Shown here piece after piece: positions 12,068 to 26,569 of a stretch of DNA of 64,000 nucleotides. Below the pieces are notes generated by a model. It was given only the letters and a program-made list of their open reading frames with translations. It was not told the origin of the DNA and did not search any database. Each line of letters starts with the position of its first letter. Position 1 is the stretch's first letter. Source of the DNA: Piscicola geometra (taxonomy: Eukaryota > Annelida > Clitellata > Hirudinida > Piscicolidae); contig OX030960.1 in NCBI GenBank assembly GCA_943735955.1, positions 7,499,861 through 7,563,860 of the forward strand. The letters are read 5' to 3'. A program made the translations under genes and the position numbers.

Positions 12068-12133
12068 TACAATAGAATACAACTAACAATAATATTAACG
12101 CGGCGTAAACCCGAACGAGCTTCAAGACCACTC
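12068..12133 (+). repeat. Dispersed fold-back repeat, single arm
   Basis: Contains ATATTAACGCGGCGTAAACC and CGAACGAGCTTCAAGACCAC, preceded by degenerate TACAA units, matching the right arm of the element at 62136-62585 and the piece at 6760-6852. No opposite arm is seen nearby. Confidence 0.7.
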
Positions 12134-12660
12134 AAAGTCCTTGTATGTTTCTGAATGCATAGTCGTGCTTAAAAAACCTGCTTATTTCTATTTCAAACAA
12201 AATAAACCCCGGGGAAATTGAATTCAAACCGTCAAAGGTCCATGTGGCTCTGCTACTTCTCAACTCTAATACTCCAGCGTCCTTACACAAACACTGCATA
12301 CAAGTTTTCTTGCTGTTTTGCTACATTGTTGCGTTAGAATAACTCAAGCCCCGTGCTTCAATCAATAAGAATGTTTTCTTAGCATTTGGGGTTTTTATTA
12401 TAATATAAATAACTAATTTTTCTTATTTTAACTAAAAATATAAGCATAATAAAATATTTTTTTAATAAAACGATATTATTATTTTTATAAAAGACTTGAA
12501 TTAAAACAAACTTTTTTTTAAAGTGTCTCAAGTTATTAACGCTTTAAAACGCTAACTTGTTACAGTTTTTGGCTCATTACATAACCTTTCCATCGTTACT
12601 CATCGGCTGTAACACTTGCTCCGTATTGATTCCTTTGATGATGGGGAAGATGAAGAAGGG

Positions 12661-12790
12661 ATGTGTTAAAGGATAATTATGATGCGAATGTTTGATGATG
12701 GTGATGATGATTATGTCGATGATGATGATGATTATGTCGAGGATGATGATGATTATGTCGATGATGATGATTATGTCGATGTTGGTAATC
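12661..12790 (+). repeat. GATGATGATTATGTC tandem repeat
   Basis: Imperfect units of about 18-24 bp made of GATGATGATGATTATGTCG, about five copies. No coding context. Confidence 0.8.
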
Positions 12791-13384
12791 ATTATGTGTT
12801 GTACGGTATGTAAATGAGAGTAAAAGTTTGTAATCGATAAAGTGTTACATTCCTTATTGAGTTTTTGTCTGTTTTATGCTTGTATTTTGCCATCATCATC
12901 TTCATCATCATCATCTTCATCATTCTCATCATCAGATCTTAGTTTAATTAGAGTTAAATGACAAAATAAAATATCTTTCTAGTTCTTATTTTTTAAAGAG
13001 TTAAATTAATATTTTAATAAATATTATGTTGTTTTATTATCGTTTTAATTATTATTTTATTATGATTAGTATGATGATCATGTTTAAGAAACCGCCCTAA
13101 TCTTAATGATGTTCTGTGATCATGCGCCACAATGCAGCTCTGTAAGAACCTCATCATCATCATTATCAGCATCATCCTCATCATCCTCATCATCCTCATG
13201 CTCCCCATCATCCTCGTCATCATCATCATCATCATAAATCCTCATCCTCATTTCTCTCACCACCACCGTCTCCATTATAACTATTTTTTTCTCTATGCAA
13301 AACTTCTAATGGAACTTTAAAAGCACAGCTTATAAAGAAGAATATATTATTGGAATTCGTAAAACGCTAAGAAATGACAAAGGT

Positions 13385-13495
13385 GATGATTACGATGATG
13401 ATGTTTAGGATGGTGAAGATGGAGATGATGATGATATAGATGATGATGATGGAGATGATGATGATGGAGATGATGATGATGGAGATGATGTTGAT
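13385..13495 (+). repeat. GGAGATGATGAT tandem repeat
   Basis: Imperfect 12-18 bp units of GATGATGATGGA. It lies between genes. Confidence 0.8.
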
Positions 13496-15365
13496 GGCCA
13501 AATGTATTCTTACCCATCAAAATGTCTTCACTCAGTCAATTTATTTAATTACTTCCCCCAACTAAAAAAACACATTGAAACATTTATCTCTACTTAAATT
13601 GTAGTTAAATTTGAAGAAAGAGCGCTATAGAAATTTATTTGATTGATTGATTATCAGTATTTAAAAATTATATTTAGTCGTACATTCAAGCGTTCAACCA
13701 ATACATTTTATAACAGTATCAATAACTCTTTAAAAAAATTAAAATTCGTTTTTTTCTTCTTAAAAATCTATATATTCCAAGCGTCAAGAGCTTATCGACA
13801 ATTACCTTTGATGCTTAACACTCGGGAAGATCTCCTCCACCACTAAAACCACCACTATCACCACCAAACACAAACAACTTACGCAACGCTGCCAGCATTG
13901 AATCAACTTCTGAATATTACAACACCGCTAAGAATCCGCGTGAAACTTTTCTATAGGGAAGTTTAACCTGGATTATGAAACAATATTAAAATAATATTAA
14001 AATAGTTTGATTCTTTTGTTATTAAATAGAATGACATTTTTCGATAATCCTTCAAAGCTTAATGAAAGCATTGTACGGGATGCGCACAATAGAAGACATT
14101 GTCTCATCCACTTGCATCCCCATGCAACAGAACCATACACATTTCCCAAGCAGGAAGGCCATTGAAAACTCTGTAGGTTCTTCAAAGGAAGTCCATACAA
14201 GCAGCTCTGAGTTGTGTAAGGGAGCCGTAACCACACGTAATAATTTCCCACTGTCTAAAGCGATGAATGGTTTAGAATTAATCTTTTGACAAACCGCTAT
14301 GTGCGAGATTAAATTGAGCTAGGAAGATTAAAACAAAATTTTAAAAAAAGATATTTATTTTATTTATCAATTTTTGAATTATCGTTTTAAAATTCATCCT
14401 AAAATCCTGAAAAGGTTGTTGTTGAGCAGTTAATGGAGAGATGAAAATGCCATGCCACAATGCGGATACAGAAACCAAAGTGTTTTAACGGTGCGGTAAA
14501 GAACGTTGACAGCGTTTAGGACTTGAGTACCACAAAAGATGCGTTGTGGAGAGGAATATTGGAAAGGTAGATTAAAATAACAACGAGATTAAATGAAAAC
14601 TGTGGAATTATTAATTCATAGAAGAAATAACATTAAAAATGGTTAAATTACCCTTAAATACTTAAAAATACCATTAAAAACGTTGAAACTAAAAAGAAAT
14701 ACTTTAAAAAAACTTTAAAAAACATAAAAAAATACGTTGAAAATAGGTCAAAGAGAACCCTCGAGAGAAGTGAATACCGGATGCCAATGCAGAGGGAAAT
14801 CAGGGTCGTTTGAAGTGCTCCAGAAACTATTAACGTTAATGAGCGGAACTTCGCTGGAAAAGAGTAATTGGTGGAATAATTGAGGGTTTAAGTGATTGGA
14901 AGAGGGAGTGGAGGGTTAGGGATGAGTGGAGGGAAGAGGGTGAAGGAGGGGAGAGAGGGTGGAGGTTAAAGTCTGGAAGAAGGTTAGAAAGTAAAAGAAG
15001 GTGGAAGGGGGGTGGAGGGTGATCTATTGACAATTGGATATTTAAATTGATTAATGATTAAGTTTTTACATTTTTTTAAAAGATTGTAAAGGCTTAAAAA
15101 ACTCCTATATGAAAGAATAAAGCTTTGGTCTAAAAGAATAATTCTTGCTTATGTGTTAAGTTGATATTTTTAACACTTTGAGATCAAAAAATCATTGAAC
15201 ATTAATCAAATACTTCGACACATTCAATATTTGATATTTACAACTCTTCACACACAAGCATCACATACATACCTCAATACAAACACTCATACATATCATA
15301 TACATAATATTCCAACGCACATATAAAGACACATACAAACATATGCACACATGACACCTAACTGA

Positions 15366-15426
15366 CCAATGGCAAAAGGTCATTCAAATGAGGTGGCCAA
15401 TAAATGACGCCTGGAGGGTATATAAG
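15366..15426 (+). promoter_or_regulatory. Core promoter with two CCAAT boxes and a TATA box
   Basis: TATATAAG sits at 15419-15426. CCAAT motifs lie at 15366-15370 and 15397-15401, about 53 and 22 bases upstream of it. Transcription would be expected to start near 15450, which leaves a 5' leader of about 140 bases before the ATG at 15592. The spacing is that of a classic RNA polymerase II core promoter, and it fits the gene immediately downstream. Confidence 0.7.
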
Positions 15427-15591
15427 CCGAAAACAGTTGGAAGGTGTATTCCAGATCGCTTCTTCTGTTCTCTATTCCTTTTCTCAAGATTTAAATACAA
15501 ATTGAAATTTATATTGAAAAACCTTTGAATAATTATTTTGTGATTCAAAGTGTTTTCAAGTTTGAAGAATTGTAGAAACCAGCTCAAAGAA

Positions 15592-17987
15592 ATGGAATTT
15601 TGTGTAAGTGTTTTTAAATTATTAAAATATTTTCATAATTAAAAGTATAATTATTAAATTCTAGTGGCATAAAAAAAGCAGCCAAAAAACTGCAACTTCA
15701 ACACAACAACTATAACAACATAGCAACCACATCAACACAGCAACCACATCAATACAACAACCACAACACCCACTTCAAATATTTTAAATTACCTGTCATC
15801 ACTAACTTCAATTTCCTTTCGTAATTAAACACTCTCCATCACTTGCATAACACCACAATTAACTGTAGCTTGTCTGAATATTACATGGCCGACCTTCTTG
15901 TTTGAGATATATAAAAAGATGCAAATGTTTTTTTTCAAACACCTTCACCTACATATAACAATGTATACAACCATACAACAATCTTGATAACATTACACAA
16001 TGTGTCATTGTATGATTAATACATATGCATTAAAGCTTAAAACAATATAGTCCTTCTTGCTGTAGCTTAATAAAAATGAATAATAATTACAAACATATTA
16101 AAAAATAATTAATTTTTTCTTTCCATCCAGACTCCAAAAACACCAGTGACTGCTGTTACGAACACTTCGGACCTGACTCGAAACGCAAGTGAAGTGTGGC
16201 CCGGAGGGGAGATAGAGGGCAGTTTGATTAGAAAGTTGAGTTTCGATTACGCAGAAAAGGTTGAGAGTTTTGAAGCAAACTGTGACAACAAAAGCAACAA
16301 CACTGAGACAAACAACACATTCAATAATAGCAACAAAAACAACAACACTGAGACAAACAACACATTCAACAATAGCAACAACAACAACAACGACAACGAC
16401 CAAGCTGACATAGTGACGTTGTACGAAGAGTTGGCGAGACTTCAAAGACGCGTGCAAGACGTCTTGATGAAGAGGGGCCTTGCAACTGCGCAACAAAAAC
16501 CTCAACAACAACTACAAAAACAATTGCAACAACTCCAACAACAACTACAACATTCTGAAGATGATGATAGAAGCGGTAATAGCGATGACACGTTCATCAT
16601 CAACGATTCTGAAGACGAAACTATTATCAAGACCCATGAAACTAATAATAACATCAAAAATAATAGCAATAGCAATAATGATGAAACAGACGGTTCTCTA
16701 TGGACGGTCACTCCATTCAAGCCATGCCATTCCAGCAAGGTGCCCAAGAAGAATAATAAGTTGACCAATAGGCATAATAATAACAGGGATGCGAATAATT
16801 CAATGAACAAGAAAAACAAATACTTCGATGACCCCCTGGACGAAAATAACAATTCAGGATCATTCACAAACATGAACAACGTCATTAACAATAATCATCG
16901 AAGCAATAATAACAACAATAAGCAAAATAATAACAACAACAAAAATAATATTAGAAACCTTGGACTGGATGAAACGGGGGAAATGGGCAACGGGACACCG
17001 ACAAACTTCTGGGACTTTGAGTCGAACGTCTGCCACAGCACCCTTCAATACCCCCTACACAGCACTGTCGTCATGAGCGATGGTGATGATAACGATGACG
17101 ATGCTTATGATAATGATGTCAGAAGTGGACGTGATAAGCGTGCGGGCAGTTTGGCTGTATCGGCCATTGCTCATTTCAGCGATAATTTTAAAGTTAATAA
17201 AGGCAACAATGACCGCAACGAGAAAAGCACACCAAAGAATAAGAAACACATAAACCCCATAGATCTGCAGTACCACGTAAGTAGGGCCTTGAAACACCGA
17301 CGTGACAACGACAACGAAAATGTGGTGATGAGCGCTAGCAAGTACTACGCCGTTGAGCGCTACAAAAATGGCCCTAACAGCAACAAAATACGCCGACAAA
17401 TCGCCATCTTGAATTTGTTGAACGATAATGGAGAAGAAGAGATGCAAGTGACGCGTGGAAACATCCGGTGCGTGGGAGGGGCTGGAGGAGTGAGGGGCAG
17501 TTGCTTGGATGGAACGATGGTGGTTGGTTGTGCCACTGATGTGAGGAAGATGGTGGAGGGATGGAGGAGGATGAGGGGAAGTGCAAAGAGACAGAATCTT
17601 GAACAACAACAGCAACAGCTTTTTCGACAACAACAATTGCTACAACAACAACAAATACTACAACAGCAACAAATACTAGAACAACAAAAAATACTAAAAC
17701 TGAATTTGTCTAATCGCAAATCTAACCCCTACTATTCTTCCAATACTTACAAATCAACTACAATAACAATAACAACCACTGAAATTTCTCCCAAACCATT
17801 TACACCCAATAATAAAGAAAACAACTTTCCAAAGTCTCAAAATCACATTTTCTTCAAGAAAAATGAGATCGAAACAAAAAACGAAAAAACAAAGAGAATC
17901 CTGAATGAGAAAAACGTCAACAAAAACCTTTATAGGCATAGTAATAAAAACTCAGAGTTTTGCTTGGTAAATATGGGGGTGATTTGA
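15592..17987 (+). CDS. Unrecognised Asn/Gln-rich protein, 622 residues
   Basis: Not recognised. Two exons: 15592-15603 encodes only MEFC, and 16131-17987 encodes the rest in the same phase (donor GTAAGT, acceptor TCCATCCAG). The promoter just upstream supports this start. Three less repetitive blocks may be conserved: TPKTPVTAVTNTSDL to RKLSFDYAEKVESFEAN near the N-terminus; a predicted helix, LYEELARLQRRVQDVLMKRG, around residue 105; and a central block beginning IDLQYHVSRALKHRRDND. An acidic hydrophobic patch, DTFIINDSEDE, resembles a SUMO-interacting motif. Between them are long Asn runs and two Gln-rich stretches (about residues 125-140 and 490-525) that could form coiled coils. No signal peptide, membrane segment or zinc site is seen, so an intracellular, probably regulatory protein is inferred weakly. 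Confidence 0.7.
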
Positions 17988-18939
17988 AAACATAATATAA
18001 TTATAAAACGTTCATTTCGCCATCATCGCCACCATTATTTATTTCACTGATGTTTAATTGTGAATTTGACTTATGATTTTGATAAGAATATTGTTAAGAA
18101 TGCATGGATAGAGTATATTGACGGATTGAGTGTGAACTTGTGAAGCCTTTTTTCTTTTCCATGATTTGAATTTCAAATAGATTTGAAAAAAATAAATTTG
18201 AAAAAATTCTTGTTTTGTGTGCGAGTATTATATAAGGACCGTAAAAGACTAGATTGATGGGACACACATATCGTCAGGAAAGGATACTTTTTCGCACAGC
18301 TTAAAAAACAAGAACAATTATGGTAGTAGTTATGGCGAATATTTATAATACTCGTAACTGAATTTCAATAATAATTTGACTAAAAATAGACAAACTAATG
18401 AGCAAAAAAACTCTAATATTTATCTATTTATAATTAGTTGTAAAATATCTATTTTTCGTAAATTACAAAAAAACAATTATATAAAAGTGTGCAAATATAT
18501 TGGGGTATTTTATGGTAGAAATGTTTTAAATAGTGATAGATGGATAGACGAATAAATAGAAGAAATGAGTGATTGTAGGAGGAACGGATGGTGTATAATT
18601 GATGGTAGGGGTCCTTTGATAACAGGATGAGCTTATGATCGATGGAAAATTGATGCGTTTGCGGTGTAGGATGGTTGTTTGATGGGCAAGCCTGCTTGAA
18701 CCAACAGAACCATGGAATTCGATTTAATTATTGGAATTTTATGTCATTTAAAACCAGAAAACTTCTTAAATAGTAATAAATTCATGGGGAGTCGAAAATA
18801 TAAACATACAAATAACATATAAATTATGTTAAGTGATAAAAAAAAAGAAATTGTGAAACAGAATATAGATATTTTAGTTATTTTTAAATAAAGTGTACTG
18901 ATACATTTTAAATGTATAAAAAAATACTAAAAAGTAGCA

Positions 18940-19050
18940 GTACAGGGAGAGGTCACTAGAGGTACAGGGAGAGGTGACTAGAGGTACATGGAGAGGTGAC
19001 TAGAGGTACAGGAAGAGGTGACTAGAGGTACAAGGAGAGGCAACTAGAAG
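18940..19050 (+). repeat. 22-bp minisatellite
   Basis: About five imperfect copies of AGGTACAGGGAGAGGTGACT plus AG. Confidence 0.85.
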
Positions 19051-19573
19051 TACAGAGGGCATGACAGCACAGGAATTACACTCATAATCGATTCGTATGA
19101 AGTGGCTTAATAGTCCGTGAGTGGTCGTTACAAGATGCATACGCGTGCCTGTATGCCTGCATGTACCGTCGGATGTATGTGTGCTCGTACGCGTGCTTGT
19201 ATGTCTGCATGTATTGGTGGATGTATGTGTGTTTTTCTGGGTTGTATGTATGGGTGTTTGTATGTGTGCTCTTAATGGTGTTTGTATGGTCATATCTATG
19301 TTTCTTTGTATAGGTGTTTGTATGTTTTTATGGTTTCATGTATGTGTGTACGTTTAGGTTTTAGTATGGTTTCATTTGTGTTTTTAGATCTATTTTCAGT
19401 ATTTTGAGCTTTTTTCATGTTAGTATATTTTTTTGGGGTGTTGTATGAAGGGTTTAGTATTCTTGTTTCTTTCAGAAGCAGTGTTCAAACAGTCAAGGAT
19501 CAAAACTTTGAAAAGATCTGGAAATGTCTGTGTCATTAGTCACGTCTCAGACGCCACACGTGCGTAATTTTGT

Positions 19574-19795
<222 letters not shown>

Positions 19796-21407
19796 AGTAC
19801 GAGCTTTTCCATCAAACACTTCCAGACATAAAAAAGAGCTTTGAGGATTTAAAAAAATTCAAAAATAAATTTAATTTTTATTCCATCCCATCTAACACCA
19901 GTTTTGAATAGAAACTTTAAATTGTTTCAAATAAAAAGTACCCACAAAACTAACCAAATTGTTGGCTTTTTGTATGCCTTTTTCTACATGTATGTCTCTG
20001 TATATGCGTGCTTGTATGTGTGAGTACACATGTTTGTACACAAATACGACTAGGTAGAGTGACAGAGTGCTTTGATGTGGTTAAGTCATCGTGGCGATGA
20101 CGTAAGAGATTAATACCAGCCAGATAGATTGCTTAAACATTGCCATTGTATTTTACTAGTATTTTCAAAGTAAATATATTTTCTTTTAAGTGTTAATATA
20201 ATTTTTGTATAATGAAAAATGACATTATTGAATTTTATTATTATTTGTATTGACATTAATATTATTTTTAATTTTCTAAGTTTTTATTGATGTTCCTTGC
20301 CTTGACAACTTGAGTTACAAAGCCACTCAATTGCCATCGGGTTTCCGGATTAACTTCTTGTTTTCCTATGAAAATAAGGATAATAATAATAAATATATTA
20401 ATAATAATAGAAATAAAAAAGTAGTATAAACTATTATAATAATTATATATAGAATTATAAAAAAAAGTATAATTATAAATATATAAATATACGTATAATA
20501 AATATTGAACAAACACCTCTAAAGAACGTTAAATGACTGGAGGCGTGTAGTGGAGCAGTCCTTGTTATTAAGACCATTAGACGCTTAACAGACCATTTGC
20601 TGCCCTATTAGGCCCCTTCTTAATATAAGCAATAACAACCATAATAATAAAAAAATATATAATAATATTAAATATATAGTAAATACAAATGTTCATTTAT
20701 GAGAAATTCAATTAAATATAGAATAATTTTCGGCTCCAAAGCGTTCATGCAAAGCTGCCTGATAATCTCATGGAGAAGTGATCGTTGCACAATCTCAAAG
20801 AAAAAGAAGTATTTGCAATTATCGCCATTAACAACTCTGCCAATTATTGTCCAGTCAGCCATGACATAATCAAAGATGCTGCGAACTGGGGATTGGTTGA
20901 GGCGCTTTACTTTGAAATTAAATTATTGAATTCCAAATGTTTGCTCAGTGAGGTGTTAGGCTTTTAAGGGAAGAAGGATGGAAGAGAAGATGAAAAAATG
21001 TAGTTTTCATATCAACCCCTATTACTCTAATGAAGGGCCATAGCTTTGTTAAATGTAGAGCTTCATTAAATTGTATATAATATTAAAATACTGAAAATAG
21101 AAAAGCATTTAGACTTTATGATATCTCACTTAATTTCTCAAGTACCTATTCAAATGCAAGACAGATGGTTGATGTAAAGCGATGTGAATAACAAAGTGAT
21201 CAATTTGTATGTATTAATTACCTTGTATCGCCTTCATTAATATGCAAATAAGAGTCACGTGTCATTGTTTAAAGGGAAACTTATACAAAGTTGGTTTGAT
21301 GGAATGATCTTATAATGTGTGGATGTGCTGCTGGGCTGGGTGGTTGTCGAGTGTTTGTTAATTTCATGAATTGATCGTCTTTTGATGAAGCCCATAGTGT
21401 TAATGCA

Positions 21408-21865
<458 letters not shown>

Positions 21866-22482
21866 AAAAAGACTATAGATGATAATAGAGAACTCGTGTC
21901 ACTATCTCAATTAGGTAATTGATGGGGGTGGCTTTGAAATAATTAGAAGAAGCTAGACATGTGTACGTAGTGAAGGTGGACAGGTGCTGGATGGATGGAT
22001 GAATGGATGGAGGGTGGTGGACGGGTGGATATACTCTAGGAAGAAAAGAAGGATTGAATTAGTAAGAAGTAATGAGCTTGATAGAGAATAAAAAAATTAT
22101 TTGAGAAATTATAATTGTATATTATGAGTTATATTAATAATTGTTTATAATTTAAGTTTAAACTAATTTTTAAAGTATTTTTTTAAAGAAGTTTTTATAT
22201 ATAAATATAACCTTATTGCAAAAATTTTGTAAAAACAAGTTTTTATTATTCATTTTCAATTTAGAAAAAGAATTATAAAATTAGTGTATGCATAGTTCTT
22301 TTTCTTTGTAACTTGAATCTACTTTTACATTTAAAAGCTTTATCTTTGTGCTCATAGGTTTTTAAAATTTTAACCGTTATACATGGTCCTAGAATATATT
22401 CTTTTGTTTCAACCTATTTTTCAATAATTTTTTTTTCATTAATTTTTTTCATAACTTTAGAAACTATCGTAGTTCATAAAAA

Positions 22483-25400
22483 ATGGAAGCTCTTTTTGCT
22501 TGCACCAAATGCCATTCTAGGCACCGGTTTGAAGACCTTAGTTCTGCTGAACAGTTGTGTAAAGTGAGGCTACAGTTAACTTTTCAAATTTAATCGATAT
22601 CATTCAACTTTCTGTTAAACGAAAACCATTTAAATAAATTAAGGAATGTTTGGATTACAATATCTTTTAAATGGTTTCATTGAAAACATTAATATATCAA
22701 TATATTCAAAACAAATAAATTAAAGTTTTCTTTGATTTTAAAAGATGGTTTTGAAAATGCGTATTTGACCTTCCATTCCATGCAGACTTGTCAAAAGCAT
22801 GGAGATGTGGTCAGGTGTATCTACTGCAGGCATGAATTCCACGCAGACGAGTAAGCTTCCATTTAATTTAAATAATTATCGTTCATAATTTAATTCTTAA
22901 ATGCACTCATTTTAAACTAAATATATATTTATATTTTTTCAGAAAAAGTGGACACAATGCAGTTTGTAAGCATTGCACACATCATCTCAAAAACCATGGA
23001 AAGGTTCTTTAAAATTTTAATTTTAAATTTCTATAACGTCCTAATTTAATAATTATTATAAAATTATTCCAACCTTTCCATTTGATACAATAAAAACTGT
23101 TTTAATCAAAATAATTTTTTTAAAAAAATAAAAAAAACAGCCAAAGGCTTGTGACTACTGCAAGGAGATTGCAGCTTTTGTAGGTCGAAAGTGCCACAGG
23201 TAAATGAATAGTAATCAGTACATCCATCAACCCAACCATTCATCCATCAATCAGTCTGTTAATCTCATCAACTCATCCATCATCCACTCACTCATCCACC
23301 AATCAATCAACCATCCATCGTTCACAGATGCAGTCACCAGGAGAAGAAGTATGGTCGTCCTCAGATGTGCGAGAGGTGCAAGAATGTGTGTGCGTTCGAC
23401 AGGGGTGTCGACTACCGCAACAATGTTGGCTGTTGTTTTTGTTGTTGATGTTGTGATTGGCTGTTGTTGTTGCTGGTTGATGAGTGGATTTTGTTGTTAT
23501 TGTTAGATGAGTGGGTTGTTGAGGATGTTGTTGTTATTTTTAGAGGAGTGTGTTGTTGTTGGTTTTAATTTAAAAGAAGGTCTACCTTGTGATGGCTTAC
23601 ACTTTCAGTTATAAATTCCTCTAAAAGTGCAAACCTCAAAAGCATTATTAAATAAGACACACCGAAAAAAACCAACCACCCATCCCCTGCAAACCATTCA
23701 CTGACCCTGACCCCCTTCCACCTACCCTGACCCCCTCCCCCCCCACCACGAACAGATGGAGGGCAAGTGGTTGTGCTGGTTGTGCATCGTGGCGTTTAAG
23801 CGCGCCAAAAAGAGGGGACAATCGACCAATCATTCATCTCCATTCAATAATACGCCAACCAATCAGAACGATAAGAAATCGTCGTTAAAGCACCTATCAG
23901 ACAATAATAATAATAATAATAATGGTGGTATTGATAGTAATGCTGCTAGTGGAGATGCTAGGTAGGTGTTGATGATGATGATATTGTGTTGAGGTTGATG
24001 ATGATTTGCGGATAATTCAATAATTGTTCATGTCTTAGAGCTATCAAGATGTACCTATAATAACATAATTATCGTTATCATCACCGCTATAATCATCATT
24101 ATCATCACCGCTATAATCATCATTATCATCACCAGTGTAATCATCATTATCATCACCATCAGAGGGAAGATGGAGGATAGAGGCAACAACGGCTCATCGC
24201 CGAAGAGACGGAAGACAGACAACAATTCCAACAACCTCAAGTTATTTTCTTACCATCATCACCATCACCTACCTTATACCTTATAGTCTTTATCAGCATC
24301 ATCATCATCATAGTCTTCATCAATTAATCTTTAGCCCCATCATCATTCCATCATCCGACAATTGCAACAACCACTACAAAAACTGCAACTACTACCACCA
24401 CCCCCAACATCTTTCTAACAACGAAGACTACTCTTTCATCACCAACATCCTTTTAATCACCACAAAGAATACTATCACCACCACCACCATCCTCCCACCC
24501 AACTACTATCAGGAGCGCCTTCGAGATGGACTGCTTTTCCAGTGAGTACTTGACGACCATCTCGCAGCTGCGAGACACCGTCGAGGGCCTCAAGAAGCAG
24601 CTGCAGCAGAAGGAACAGCTGATGCTGCAGAAGGATTGCCAGGTGGGTGTTGCTTGGAGAGATGGGTGGGGCTTGGGGAGATGGGTGGGGCTTGGGGAGA
24701 TGGGTGGGGCTTGGGGAAATGGGTGGGGCTTGGGGAGATGGGTGGGGTTTGGGGAGATGGGTGGGGTTTGGGGAGATGGGTGAGGGAGTGATAGTGAGAG
24801 ATAGTGTGGGAGAAAGGGGCGTGGGATAGTAGGGAATGGGAGTTGATAGTTGTGGATATGGTAGGGTATGGGTGGTTTGGTGTAGGGGGGAGGAAGGGCT
24901 GTTGAAAGTTGCGGATGAAGGCTAGGTCACTAGATCACCACTCTTCTAAGATTCCACCATCTCACTGCTCAACTGTTCATCCGCTCCACCATCACACCAC
25001 TCCATCATCCTACCACTCAACCATCCCACTACCCACCCTTCCACTCAGATCACTGAGCTGAAGGCTCAGATATACGAGGTAGAGAAGAAGACCAGGCATA
25101 AGGTGGGAAATAATGAGGAATATCAATATATTAAACCTATGATAAATAATAATATTCACAATAAATAATAAAAAGACTACTACTAGTACTAATAATAATA
25201 AATATTAATAAATAAAATGATCTTTTATAAGGTGGAACAACTGAAGAAGTCACACGACGACTCTGTCGACTCATTGCTGGTGGGTGGTGCAGTGGGTGGA
25301 GTGTAGAGGGGTGTGGGGGAGGAGGTGGAGTGGGTGGAGTGTAGAGGGGTTTGGGGGAAGGGATGGAGTGTATAGGGGTTTGGGAAAGGAGGTGGGTGGA

Positions 25401-25730
25401 GTGTAGATGGGTGTGGGTGGAGGGGGTGGAGTTGGTGGAGTGTAGAGGGGTGTGGATGGAGTGGGTGAAGTGTAGAGGGGTGTGGGTGGAGGGGGTGGAG
25501 TGGGTGAAGTTTAGAGGGGTGTGGGTGGAGGGGGGTGATCATTCTATCTCTTGGTTCATCGATGGTGGAAGTAGTTATGAATGGCTGGTGTATGGGTGAC
25601 TAGGAGAGGTGAATAGGGGATGAAGTAACTCCACAGAGCATCATTATCACCACGGCAACAGCTGAAGATGAGAGAGTTGCAGAGGACTCTTGCTTCCTAC
25701 AAAAAGAACCAGCCCCCTGCAAAGAGATGA
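22483..25730 (+). CDS. FAM76: FAM76 family zinc-ribbon/coiled-coil nuclear protein, complete
   Basis: FAM76A/B proteins are nuclear-speckle proteins of poorly known function. Eleven exons fit by phase: 22483-22563, 22786-22850, 22943-23003, 23141-23199, 23328-23424, 23756-23961, 24163-24240, 24513-24642, 25049-25102, 25232-25279 and 25662-25730; 315 residues (human FAM76B 339). The N-terminus has the family's cysteine pairs: ACTKCHSRHRFEDLS, CIYCRHEF, CKHC, CDYCKEIAAFVGRKC, CSHQEKKYGRPQMCERC and KWLCWLC. The middle is Ser/Asn-rich, where vertebrates carry a His tract, followed by a basic PKRRK probable nuclear signal. The C-terminus is a coiled coil (ISQLRDTVEGLKKQLQQKEQ onward). The exon 5 donor is weak (AATGTTGGC) but is the site that preserves phase. 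G-rich minisatellites abut the donors of exons 8 and 10. It converges tail-to-tail on OXSM. Confidence 0.9.
24650..24785 (+). repeat. 20-bp G-rich minisatellite at a FAM76 5' splice site
   Basis: About six copies of GGAGATGGGTGGGGCTTGGG, beginning eight bases into the intron after exon 8. Runs of three or four G give G-quadruplex potential in RNA. Confidence 0.92.
25280..25535 (+). repeat. G-rich GTGGAG minisatellite at a FAM76 5' splice site
   Basis: Imperfect units of roughly 20-40 bp containing GTGGGTGGAG and GTAGAGGGG run directly from the donor of exon 10. Open frames across it are artefacts. Confidence 0.9.
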
Positions 25731-26569
25731 ATTCTTTCTACTTACACTAGTACTACTATTACTGCTGCTACTACTGCTTCTGCTACTACTACTACTTCTA
25801 CCAATCACTGCATAGAAACGGCTACTACAACAAATGGTATACCAAAACTACTACTACCACCAACACGACCTGCAACCACTAGCATCATCGTCAGCACCAC
25901 TACCTCAAGATAAACTCAAGAAAAGCAGTAGTAATGATGATGATGATGTTAAAATAAGATGTAAATCACATGATAATGTAAATAAAAATTTCAAAACTAA
26001 TGCTATCAAGTTTTATATTGCTTTTCGCATTTTAAAGCTTCATCATCATTATCATCACTCTAGATGATGATGATGATCATATTGCTGATGTATGAGACAT
26101 TTTTCTCATCTTACAGCATTTCTAAAAACATCACAACTATCGCCATAATCATCATCAACACCACCACCACTATCATCATCATCACCATCTTGGCAATTCT
26201 ATAGCCATATCTTTTTAAATTAATACAATGTAGTTGATTTCAACCCATGCATTCAGTTTTCATACGCGTTTCTAGTTCATAAATTGTTTACAAAACAATT
26301 ATAAACTCTTTATATTTCTATAATTACTTGATATGATTTGATATGATTGATATGAATTATTTTAATTAATAAGCTTTTTTGCTATTAATTAGGCATGAAT
26401 TAGAAATTTATTATTTTCAATGTGATCTTTTATAGACGACTGTGAATTAGTCGATTTTGCATTCATAAAGCTGAAGTCTTTTCAGTTTTAAACAAACTAA
26501 AACTTTGATTGTAAGACAACAAAACAAAAAAGAAACATGCAAAGGTACGCAAAGGAAGAGAAAGAGACA
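25731..26569. other. 3' ends of FAM76 and OXSM
   Basis: The convergent intergenic region holds CAT and ACT triplet tracts and AT-rich DNA. TTTATT at 26407-26412 (AATAAA on the minus strand) is a likely poly(A) signal for OXSM. No gene is seen. Confidence 0.5.

Larger units (their letters stand above)
10671..15360. other. Intergenic DNA with simple repeats
   Basis: No gene was recognised. Contents: a 12-bp GGTGTGGTTCGT tandem at 11031-11106, a tract rich in ACATACA and its complement at 11690-12030, a fold-back repeat arm at 12068-12133, GATGAT tracts at 12660-12790 and 13385-13495, and CAT tracts near 12890-12940 and 13150-13240. The sequence AGCGCTATAGAAATTTATTT near 13621 looks like the tail of some invertebrate SINEs, but no head was found. 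Open frames near 14.0-14.3 kb show no family resemblance. Confidence 0.5.

Noticed and set aside
13997..14289. Moderately complex open frames at 14.0-14.3 kb on both strands
   Set aside because: No family resemblance, no splice-consistent neighbours and no promoter; left as non-coding.
17055..17636. 193-residue and other minus-strand frames over the Asn-rich gene
   Set aside because: Antisense shadows of the low-complexity plus-strand coding exon; no splice or family support.
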